Source: Trichormus variabilis 0441 (GTDB taxonomy: Bacteria > Cyanobacteriota > Cyanobacteriia > Cyanobacteriales > Nostocaceae). Taken from it: a stretch of 64,000 nucleotides of DNA. Both the position numbers and the translations under genes were made by a program. Shown in pieces: positions 57,050 to 64,000 of this stretch (position 1 is the stretch's first letter; every line of letters begins with the position of its first letter). The stretch covers positions 248,001-312,000 of the forward strand of contig NZ_CP047242.1 of assembly GCF_009856605.1 (NCBI RefSeq), given 5' to 3'. Below the pieces are notes generated by a model. It worked only from the letters and a program-made list of their open reading frames with translations, did not search any database and was not told the origin of the DNA.

Positions 57050-58393
57050 ATGGATGTGGCAAATAAAATCAAAGTTATAGATAGGCTGCGGTTGGGTTTT
57101 GCGGTGTTGGTGGCGAAAAGTGTGACGTTTTTAGTGCGATCGCTTCGTCTCGGTGCTGCTAGTGTATTACCAGGGTCTATTGCCCGTCGCATTGAACCCC
57201 GGTTGCTGCAATTATTGAGTCAGCAGGTGCAAAATGGAGTCATCATCATTGCGGGGACTAACGGCAAAACCACCACAGCACTGCTGTTATGCACTATTTT
57301 AGAAAATAAAGGCTACCGTGTTTGTCATAACTCCACAGGTGCAAATCTAGAAAATGGGTTGATGACCGCGTTGCTAGACAGCACTAACCTGGTGGGGACG
57401 CTAGATGTGGATTATGCCATTCTGGAAGTAGACGAGAATATTGTTCCCAGGGTCTTAAAACCACTCCAGCCACGAATTATCCTCTGTTTAAACCTGTTCC
57501 GTGACCAACTTGATAGGTATGGTGAAGTAGACACCATCAGCAAGCGGTGGACAAAGGTTATCTCGACCCTTCCCAGAGAAACAGTAGTCATTCCCAATGC
57601 TGATGACCCGACTTTATCCCTTCTCGGCCAGCAGTTACCCCAAAAGGTTTTATTCTTTGGCTTAAATGAACCAGAACATTATTTAGAAGCCATTCCTCAC
57701 GCCGTTGATTCTATCTACTGTCCTCAATGTGGACATTCTTTAGATTACCAAGGTGTGTATTTATCCCACTTGGGAGATTTTACTTGTCCCAGTTGCGGAT
57801 TTACTAAGAGTCAACCCACTTTAGCCAGTAGGGAATGGTCGCAAATTCTCGTTGGTTTATATAACAAATACAACACCTTAGCCGCTACCACCGCCGCTAT
57901 TGAATTAGGTGTGGATGAAACCACAATTAGAGATACTATTAATAATTTCCAGGCGGCTTTTGGTCGTGCGGAAGATTTAGTGATTGATGGTAAACGCGTC
58001 AGAATTTTATTATCAAAAAATCCTGTGGGGACAAATGAAACAATTCGCGTCGTCACTCAAAGCACAGATAAAACCACTCTATTAGTATTAAACGATCGCA
58101 CCCCCGATGGTACAGATGTATCTTGGATTTGGGACGTAGATACAGAAAAATTAGTGGAACGGGGAGGAACTTTAGTAGTCAGTGGCGATCGCGTCTATGA
58201 TATGGCGCTACGTCTGCGTTATAGTGAAAAATCGGCACAGAGTAACCTAAATTTAATTGTCGAAGCAGATTTACGTCAAGCGATCGCCACAGCCTTAGAA
58301 CACACCCCAGCCACCGAAACCCTGCACATCCTCCCCACCTATTCCGCCATGCTAGAAGTGCGCGAAGTCCTCACGGGTAGGAAAATTCTTTAA
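57050..58393 (+). CDS. murT: MurT-like Mur ligase (lipid II isoglutaminyl synthase subunit)
   Basis: A 447-residue protein of the Mur ligase family with the DUF1727 C terminus. Seen: the P-loop GTNGKTTTALLL (residues 69-80), a zinc ribbon C224, C227, C246, C249 (CPQCG, CPSCG) typical of MurT, and the C-terminal VLNDRTPDGTDVSWIWDVD. MurT adds ammonia, supplied by GatD, to the glutamate of the peptidoglycan stem. gatD follows by 80 bp in the same direction. The pair is best known in Gram-positives; its role in a cyanobacterium is open. Confidence 0.9.
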   Translation: MDVANKIKVIDRLRLGFAVLVAKSVTFLVRSLRLGAASVLPGSIARRIEPRLLQLLSQQVQNGVIIIAGTNGKTTTALLLCTILENKGYRVCHNSTGANLENGLMTALLDSTNLVGTLDVDYAILEVDENIVPRVLKPLQPRIILCLNLFRDQLDRYGEVDTISKRWTKVISTLPRETVVIPNADDPTLSLLGQQLPQKVLFFGLNEPEHYLEAIPHAVDSIYCPQCGHSLDYQGVYLSHLGDFTCPSCGFTKSQPTLASREWSQILVGLYNKYNTLAATTAAIELGVDETTIRDTINNFQAAFGRAEDLVIDGKRVRILLSKNPVGTNETIRVVTQSTDKTTLLVLNDRTPDGTDVSWIWDVDTEKLVERGGTLVVSGDRVYDMALRLRYSEKSAQSNLNLIVEADLRQAIATALEHTPATETLHILPTYSAMLEVREVLTGRKIL

Positions 58394-58473
58394 ATTAGTC
58401 AGTTGTCAGTTGTCAGTGGTTAGTAGTTTTTCTCTTCTGCTCCCCTGCTCCCTCATCTCCCCATTTAAAAAAT

Positions 58474-59292
58474 ATGACCCTAGAATTAACTATCGGTTGG
58501 CTATATCCTACATTGATGAGTACCTATGGCGATCGCGGTAATGTGATTACTATCGAACGTCGCGCCCAATGGCGGGGATATACGGTGAAAGTATTACCTT
58601 TAGACCAAAACTCCACAGCAGAAGATATTAAGTCTGTAGATGTGATAGTTGGTGGTGGCGCACAAGACAGACAACAAGAAATCGTCATGCGCGATTTGCA
58701 AGGTGCGAAAGCTGACGCGATGCGTGAGAAAATCGAAAATGGCACACCAGGAGTTTTTACCTGTGGTTCACCCCAGTTATTAGGACACTATTACGAACCA
58801 GGCTTAGGACAACGTATTGAAGGTTTAGGAATACTTGATTTAGTTTCTATTCATCCTGGTGAAAATACCAAGCGTTGTATCGGTAACTTGGTAATTGAAG
58901 TTACGGCCAGTCGTCTAGCAAAAGATTTAGAGGAAATGACAGGAAGCAAAGCCTATTTAGTGGGTTTTGAAAATCACGGTGGACGCACTAAGTTAGGGAA
59001 GGTGGAAGCTTTAGGAAAAGTGGTATATGGCTTAGGCAATAATGGTGAAGATGGTACAGAAGGAGCATTTTATCAAAATGCCATAGCAACCTATTCCCAC
59101 GGGCCATTATTACCCAAAAACCCCTTTGTGGCTGATTGGTTGATTCAAACAGCATTGCGGTTAAAGTATCAACAACCAATTACTTTACAACCTTTAGATG
59201 ATAGTTTGGCTGTACAAGCACGGGAAGCAATGTTTAAAAAGTTGCAAGTTAACCCACCAAAACTATCTGCGGTAGCTAAAGTTTCTGGTTAG
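58474..59292 (+). CDS. gatD: GatD-like glutamine amidotransferase
   Basis: A 272-residue class I (CobB/CobQ-type) glutamine amidotransferase. Seen: the nucleophile C97 in FTCGSPQLLGHY, H168 in ENHGGRT and H209 in ATYSHGPLLPKNP. In the MurT-GatD complex it splits glutamine to give ammonia for amidation. The gap to murT holds GTCAGTT and CTGCTCCC-type repeats. A hairpin follows. Confidence 0.92.
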   Translation: MTLELTIGWLYPTLMSTYGDRGNVITIERRAQWRGYTVKVLPLDQNSTAEDIKSVDVIVGGGAQDRQQEIVMRDLQGAKADAMREKIENGTPGVFTCGSPQLLGHYYEPGLGQRIEGLGILDLVSIHPGENTKRCIGNLVIEVTASRLAKDLEEMTGSKAYLVGFENHGGRTKLGKVEALGKVVYGLGNNGEDGTEGAFYQNAIATYSHGPLLPKNPFVADWLIQTALRLKYQQPITLQPLDDSLAVQAREAMFKKLQVNPPKLSAVAKVSG

Positions 59293-59326
59293 CAAAATTA
59301 GGTGACACTAATTTGATATCATTAAA

Positions 59327-59359
59327 TTAACGTGCGCCTCCGTTGGAGACTCACGTTAA
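59327..59359 (+). terminator. Hairpin after gatD
   Basis: TTAACGTG (59327-59334) pairs with CACGTTAA (59352-59359), with an inner CTCC-GTT-GGAG stem. It lies 35 bases after gatD. A second imperfect hairpin (59388-59402 with 59407-59421) follows. Likely transcript end. Confidence 0.6.
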
Positions 59360-59512
59360 ATTAATTAAAGCAGCATTAATTATGAAAGGCTCACAGTGAG
59401 GCTTATGCCTTACTATGAGCCAGATTATTTTTTAGCTTAATTAATATGCCTTAATTTGTTGCCGCTTGCTTACTTGTATAACCTAATTAATTCTAGTTTC
59501 AACTTAAACTAA

Positions 59513-60589
59513 ATGGTATCACAAACTTACAAATTATTATTTGTGTCCACTCCCATTGGTGCTTTAGGCACAGGATTAGGAGGCGGAGTAGAACTTACTT
59601 TATTTAATATTGCACAAGAGTTTTTGCGGCGAGGACACAAATTAGAAATAGTAGCACCACAGGGTTCTGCTATTAGTTCATTACCCATTAAAGAAATTCC
59701 AGGGGAACTACAATTATCAGCCCAAAATCAAAATCGTACCGACCCAATTTTTGTCCCGACTAACTCTGTTTTGGCAAATATGTGGGACTATGCTCGTCAA
59801 GTGCAAACAGACTATGATTTGATAGTGAATTTTTCTTATGATTGGTTACCATTATATTTAACACCATTTTTTCATCGTCCCATCGCCCATCTCATCAGCA
59901 TGGGTTCCTTAACAGATGTGATGGACGACATGATTGAAAAGGTCGCCAATAATTTTCCAGGTACAATTGGTGTCCACGGCAAAACACAAGCCGCTACTTT
60001 TACATTTGCCGAAAAATGCCATTGTCTGTTAAATGGGCTAGATATATCAGCTTATACGTTTTGTGGTGAACCAAGTTCTTCCTTAGCATGGGTGGGGAGA
60101 ATTGCACCAGAAAAAGGTCTAGAAGATGCAGTCGCAGCCGCGAACATCACCGGAATTCCCCTGAAAATCTTCGGTTTGAAACAGAATGAGGCTTACTGGG
60201 AGCAGATTTGTCAAGCATACCCTGACGCACCTATAGAATATGTGGGCTTTTTATCCACCCATGAACTACAACACCAATTAGGTCAGTGTCGAGCAGTCTT
60301 TATCACTCCCCGATGGGTTGAGGCTTATCCCAACGTAGCACTTGAGGCGCTGGCCTGTGGAGTACCCCTGATAGCCTATAGTCGGGGTGGTTTAACAGAA
60401 ATTGTCCAAGACGGCAAAACAGGCTTTTTGGTAGAACCGGATAGTGTGGAAGGCTTGGTAGAAGCCATTCATCGCCTAAATGAAATCGACCGTCGCGCCT
60501 GTCGCCAGCAAGCCGAAACTCAATATTCTTCTCAAGCTATGGGCGATCGCATGGAACAATGGTTTAAGAACATCCTGATGAAACTTTAA
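59513..60589 (+). CDS. Family 4 glycosyltransferase
   Basis: A 358-residue GT-B enzyme. Seen: GLGGGVELTLFNIAQEFLRR at the N terminus, SLAWVGRIAPEKGLEDAVAA in the middle and the C-terminal donor site FITPRWVEAYPNVALEALAC with GGLTEIVQDGKTGFLV. It transfers a sugar from a nucleotide donor, perhaps in glycolipid or polysaccharide synthesis. Donor and acceptor are unknown. No signal peptide. Confidence 0.88.
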   Translation: MVSQTYKLLFVSTPIGALGTGLGGGVELTLFNIAQEFLRRGHKLEIVAPQGSAISSLPIKEIPGELQLSAQNQNRTDPIFVPTNSVLANMWDYARQVQTDYDLIVNFSYDWLPLYLTPFFHRPIAHLISMGSLTDVMDDMIEKVANNFPGTIGVHGKTQAATFTFAEKCHCLLNGLDISAYTFCGEPSSSLAWVGRIAPEKGLEDAVAAANITGIPLKIFGLKQNEAYWEQICQAYPDAPIEYVGFLSTHELQHQLGQCRAVFITPRWVEAYPNVALEALACGVPLIAYSRGGLTEIVQDGKTGFLVEPDSVEGLVEAIHRLNEIDRRACRQQAETQYSSQAMGDRMEQWFKNILMKL

Positions 60590-60653
60590 TCAACAACTCT
60601 TGGGGAAAGCAGAGGATTAGAGAAAATATATCTTCCATTCCCCAACTAGGGCT

Positions 60654-61397
60654 TTAATTCCACTTACGATAGCAACGAGCCGTAATATGGTACGGATGAA
60701 AAACTTCTAAGCAATTACTTTGAATGGTTTTAAAAAATGTATCTATCGCCTGCGGATCATCTAAATGAAAAGGATGTTCTTGATTAAAACCTTTAAAAAA
60801 ATGCCAATTGAGAATCATCTTACCTTCATCCGCCAGAATCTGATGAAACTCTAGTAACTGTTGACTTGGGTCTGGTAAATGTTCTAAAACATCAAAGGAC
60901 ATAATAGTGTCAAAGGTTTTTTGTGGGGGTATCTCTACACAAAAAATGATTTTTTCACTCAGACCCAATTTCTCAGCTCGATACTTGACAAAATCAAAGT
61001 TAATCGGATTTATATCACAATAAACTACTTGCTCAACATGGGGACAAAGAGCCGCACCAATAGCATGAGTTCCGATACCTCCCCCAAAATCTAACACACA
61101 ACCGTGAGCATGATCGGCAATCAGACGTAAGGTATCACCAATGTAATCATGACTAGCTAGATGCCATGCACCCAATTCAAATAAGTAAACTTCCCCTACT
61201 TTATCTCGATAAAAGGCTGTAGCTTGTTCCCAATCAAAATCCTTGTGACCTAATTCAGCCATTTGTTGCTGACCGAATTCTAGTTTTGTTTCTAATATTT
61301 CTGCATCTAATTGTAAAAACTCTTGGATGTGCTGTTTTAAGTTGAATGAACTTTCCCAATAACTACTTAAAAAACTTGGCATAGGTAATGTAGGCAT
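60654..61397 (-). CDS. Class I SAM-dependent methyltransferase
   Basis: A 247-residue methyltransferase with the SAM loop VLDFGGGIGTHAIGAALC, acidic VVYCDINPINFD, and IMSFDVLEHLPDP. The N-terminal 85 residues are a separate helical part. Substrate unknown. It is convergent with the glycosyltransferase gene and has its own promoter near 61.4 kb. Confidence 0.85.
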   Translation of the reverse strand: MPTLPMPSFLSSYWESSFNLKQHIQEFLQLDAEILETKLEFGQQQMAELGHKDFDWEQATAFYRDKVGEVYLFELGAWHLASHDYIGDTLRLIADHAHGCVLDFGGGIGTHAIGAALCPHVEQVVYCDINPINFDFVKYRAEKLGLSEKIIFCVEIPPQKTFDTIMSFDVLEHLPDPSQQLLEFHQILADEGKMILNWHFFKGFNQEHPFHLDDPQAIDTFFKTIQSNCLEVFHPYHITARCYRKWN

Positions 61398-61450
61398 AAT
61401 TTTCTCTCAGACTAAACCAACTCTCGTATAATACAATACGCAGGTTATAG

Positions 61451-62764
61451 TCATTTCTCAACCCAAATAAGTTCTAACCGCTTTTGAGATGTTTGGAGAG
61501 CTTGTTGCACTGATTCACCCAATAAACTTGATTCTATTGCTCGACCAAGACTATCAGATAAACGATTATATTGAGAAATTATCGGTCGAGTTTGTGCTAC
61601 TGACATTTGCTCTAGAAACACCTTTAACACTGGTTGTTTGTCAATGAATTGCTGATAAGCTTCACTTTGAGCAGCTTTAATATTCACAGGTAAAAAACCA
61701 GTGCCAATACTCCATTCCGTTTGAAACTCTTCGCTTAAAACATATTCTAAAAATTTGAGTGCAGCTTCTTCTCTTGCTGGCTGAGTTTTCATAACATAAA
61801 AATTACTGCCAGCAATTGCTGTAGCTGATTTAATATTGCCAGGGATAGGGAAGGCTTGATAATCAATGTTAGATTTCATGATGTAAGTCCAAGGCCCTGT
61901 AATTTGCATCGCCACACGACCCCCAACAAAAGCATCTTCTTCATAACCTCGTTCTGGCGACGAAAGCATGGCTGAACCATCTTTGATAAGGTCTTGCCAG
62001 AATTGTAAGGCTGTGACAGCAGCTTGACTAGTTAAATTGGGTTGCTTATTTGTGACTATTTCCCCTCCCGCACCCCAGAGAAATGGCAACCAACTAAAAA
62101 CAGTCCATTCTCCTTTTCCCAAGGGTAGGAGTATGCCATATTGTTCCGGTCGTTTGTCACCATTACGGTCTATGGTTAATTTTTTAGCAACTTGTCGTAG
62201 TTCTTCCCAAGTCTTTGGTGTTTCTGTGATTCCTGCCTCCTCAAACAGCCGAGGACGATAGAAAACACCCATGTTCGCGGTGTACAGTGGGACTGACCAA
62301 ATGTGACCATCTAACTGCATTTCTTCAAATAGACTGGGAACAATCTGTGATTTCTCTGGCAATTTGTCTAGCCAGTCATCTAAAGGGCGGACTGCTCCTA
62401 ACTCTACTAACTGACCTGTAGTTTGTGGATAAAATAACAAGATATCAGGAGGCACATTACCCACAACTGCCGTCAGTATTTTAGGCAATCCTTCTGCATA
62501 GATAGATTCTATTTGCACATCCGCATGAGTCTGGTTGAATTTTGCAACTAATTTTTCAAATACATCTCGATTTGCTGGCGGGTTGATTCCTTGCCACAGT
62601 GTTAAATGAATTACTCCGTTCTCCTGCTTGACTGTACCTTGGCAACCAGATAAAAATAATAGACACAAACTCAAAAAGATACTCAGTAAACCAATCCGAC
62701 TATTAGCGCTAATTAAATGACGGAAAAATTGTGTGATTTGGGATACCCAAATTTGGATATTCAT
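61451..62764 (-). CDS. Sugar ABC transporter substrate-binding lipoprotein
   Basis: A 437-residue periplasmic binding protein. Seen: a lipoprotein signal (LSLCLLFLSGC, cysteine at about 41), VIHLTLWQGINPPANRDVFE, NVPPDILLFYPQTTGQLVEL and GRVAMQITGPWTYI, typical of family 1 sugar-binding proteins. Permease and ATPase genes are not in the window. The ATG at 62764 is preferred because the upstream codons have no signal-like features. Confidence 0.87.
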   Translation of the reverse strand: MNIQIWVSQITQFFRHLISANSRIGLLSIFLSLCLLFLSGCQGTVKQENGVIHLTLWQGINPPANRDVFEKLVAKFNQTHADVQIESIYAEGLPKILTAVVGNVPPDILLFYPQTTGQLVELGAVRPLDDWLDKLPEKSQIVPSLFEEMQLDGHIWSVPLYTANMGVFYRPRLFEEAGITETPKTWEELRQVAKKLTIDRNGDKRPEQYGILLPLGKGEWTVFSWLPFLWGAGGEIVTNKQPNLTSQAAVTALQFWQDLIKDGSAMLSSPERGYEEDAFVGGRVAMQITGPWTYIMKSNIDYQAFPIPGNIKSATAIAGSNFYVMKTQPAREEAALKFLEYVLSEEFQTEWSIGTGFLPVNIKAAQSEAYQQFIDKQPVLKVFLEQMSVAQTRPIISQYNRLSDSLGRAIESSLLGESVQQALQTSQKRLELIWVEK

Positions 62765-62965
62765 CACATAATTAGCTGTCAATCCCTTCAGGGAATTCAA
62801 AATCACAGGAAAAACCCGTAACCAAAAACAATCATCTACCCTTACACTCATTTTCCGGTTATTCCCATAAAGAAATATATATTAAAACAGTATTGAGTAA
62901 TCATCTCTCAGCTAAGATTTTTGATTACTACTCAGTATGAATTTTGACTTTTGCAAAAATTATTG

Positions 62966-63865
62966 ATGAAATCGACCATCTTACCTGAACCCCTCAAACC
63001 CGGAGACTTACTGCAAGTTATTGCCCCTAGTGGTGCTTTAAGAGAATTTGCGGCTTTGAAGCAGAGTGTAGAAATTTGGCGATCGCGGGGTTATCGTATA
63101 GAAATTAGTTCAGATATTGATCATCATTGGGGATATCTGGCTAATAAAGATGAAGTGCGTCGTCATCAGCTAGCTTCTGCTTGGCAAGACCCTGATTGTC
63201 GCGGTATTCTCTGCGCCAGAGGTGGTTTTGGTAGCACACGCATCTTAGAAGATTGGCATTGGCAAATCAACTCAGACCCAAAATGGTTGATAGGCTTTTC
63301 TGATATTACGGCTTTGCTGTGGAGTCTTTATAACGCAGGTATATCCGGTGTTCACGGCCCTGTACTCACAACCTTAGCAGATGAGCCAGACTGGTCAACT
63401 GAGCGCCTATTTAATTTGGTAGAAGGACGAACTATTGCACCCCTTAAAGGCCGTGGTTGGGGTGGTGGTGTGGCTACCGGCATTTTGCTGCCTGGCAATC
63501 TTACTGTGGCTACCCATCTTTTAAGCACACCGATTCAACCTAACTTTGATGGCGTAATTTTAGCCTTGGAAGATGTTACAGAAGCACCATACCGTATCGA
63601 TAGAATGCTGACACAGTGGCGTTTAAGTGGTGTTTTAGCAAAAGTCAAAGGTATTGCCTTAGGAAGCTTTACCCGATGCGAAGCCGCCCCAAATATACCT
63701 AGTTTTAACACAGAAGAAGTTCTGCGCGACCGCCTAGCTGATTTGGGTATTCCCATTGTCTCCGACTTACCCTTTGGTCATGGTGAACAAAATGCCAGCC
63801 TACCTGTAGGTGTACCCGTCACCTTAGATGCCAATCACGGAGTCTTGGATATAGTAACCTTTTAA
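62966..63865 (+). CDS. LD-carboxypeptidase (S66 family, muramoyltetrapeptide carboxypeptidase)
   Basis: A 299-residue serine peptidase that removes the terminal D-Ala of peptidoglycan tetrapeptides during recycling. Seen: the start LKPGDLLQVIAPSGALRE, GILCARGGFGSTRIL, the nucleophile region LIGFSDITALLW, the acid ALEDVTEAPYRIDRML and a histidine in LPFGHGEQNA. ATG at 62966 is preferred over a TTG at 62951. It ends two bases before the convergent partial gene. Confidence 0.9.
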   Translation: MKSTILPEPLKPGDLLQVIAPSGALREFAALKQSVEIWRSRGYRIEISSDIDHHWGYLANKDEVRRHQLASAWQDPDCRGILCARGGFGSTRILEDWHWQINSDPKWLIGFSDITALLWSLYNAGISGVHGPVLTTLADEPDWSTERLFNLVEGRTIAPLKGRGWGGGVATGILLPGNLTVATHLLSTPIQPNFDGVILALEDVTEAPYRIDRMLTQWRLSGVLAKVKGIALGSFTRCEAAPNIPSFNTEEVLRDRLADLGIPIVSDLPFGHGEQNASLPVGVPVTLDANHGVLDIVTF

Positions 63866-63867
63866 CT

Positions 63868-64000
63868 CTATTTATTTAAACTATCATTTAACTGAGTACC
63901 AGTATAATTGGGAACCCAGCCATCTGCTGCTGTGAAATAACGCACGGCTTTAAAACTTAAAGATGCAGTCAGGCTACACCAATGTTCTACCCCAGAAGGA
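63868..64000 (-). CDS. C-terminal part of an unrecognised protein, cut by the right edge
   Basis: An open minus-strand frame enters from the right edge and stops at 63868-63870, giving 43 visible residues (SGVEHWCSLTASLSFKAVRY, then FTAADGWVPNYTGTQLN). It has no internal stops and a protein-like composition, and ends two bases from the convergent carboxypeptidase gene. I do not recognise the family. Confidence 0.55.
   Translation of the reverse strand, partial: PSGVEHWCSLTASLSFKAVRYFTAADGWVPNYTGTQLNDSLNK

Overview
The window is chromosomal DNA of a filamentous, nitrogen-fixing cyanobacterium of the Nostoc/Anabaena (Trichormus) type. The evidence is dense GCGATCGC (HIP1) sites, short tandem heptamer repeats (STRRs) between and even inside genes, a complete molybdenum-nitrogenase cluster with CnfR, HesA/HesB and FdxH, a three-GAF phytochrome-like kinase, Ftn2 and a TPSI-AF-like protein. 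Gene content and order (nifB-S-U-H-D-K, a fused nifEN, X, W, hesA, hesB, fdxH, then a cnfR) closely match what I recall of the second (vegetative-cell, anaerobic) 'nif2' cluster of Anabaena variabilis. That strain-level match is recall, not computed.

Layout. 0-2.8 kb: end of a copper P-type ATPase gene, a broken cupredoxin gene carrying a small inverted-repeat insertion, and a MerR regulator with its operator. 2.8-7.7 kb: a D-2-hydroxyacid dehydrogenase, a possible 37-residue ORF, a formylglycine-generating enzyme with its Tat-exported sulfatase, and a PEP-CTERM protein. 7.9-26.8 kb: the nif region. nifZ-nifT point left and nifB to fdxB point right from a 1.2-kb control region with repeated GAGTACA motifs; cnfR ends the cluster. 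26.8-29.9 kb: a small accessory patch of an Mrr-like nuclease, a TOPRIM-like protein and a TIR-like protein, partly bracketed by two copies of a 64-bp repeat. 29.9-50.6 kb: mainly housekeeping and hypothetical genes (transketolase-like enzyme, CocE-type hydrolase, phytochrome-like kinase, ArsA ATPase, Rpn-type nuclease, phosphodiester glycosidase, DUF4912 protein, AEC transporter, Ftn2, PdhA, aldose epimerase). 50.7-55 kb: tRNA-Lys(TTT) and the ergothioneine genes egtC-egtB-egtD. 55-64 kb: HicB-like protein, TPSI-AF, a MurT/GatD pair, a glycosyltransferase, a methyltransferase, a sugar-binding lipoprotein, an LD-carboxypeptidase and a partial gene at the right edge.

How the nif genes work together: NifS and NifU make Fe-S clusters; NifB makes NifB-co; the NifE-NifN fusion with NifX and the DUF269 protein matures FeMo-co; NifH, NifD and NifK are the enzyme; NifZ, NifT and NifW assist assembly; HesA and HesB are accessory cofactor or Fe-S factors; FdxH and FdxB carry electrons; CnfR is the likely low-oxygen activator. 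A recurring theme is repeat DNA inside genes: the NifE-NifN joint, the EgtB inter-domain linker and the CocE-like hydrolase each contain low-complexity or tandem-repeat DNA of a kind normally found between genes.
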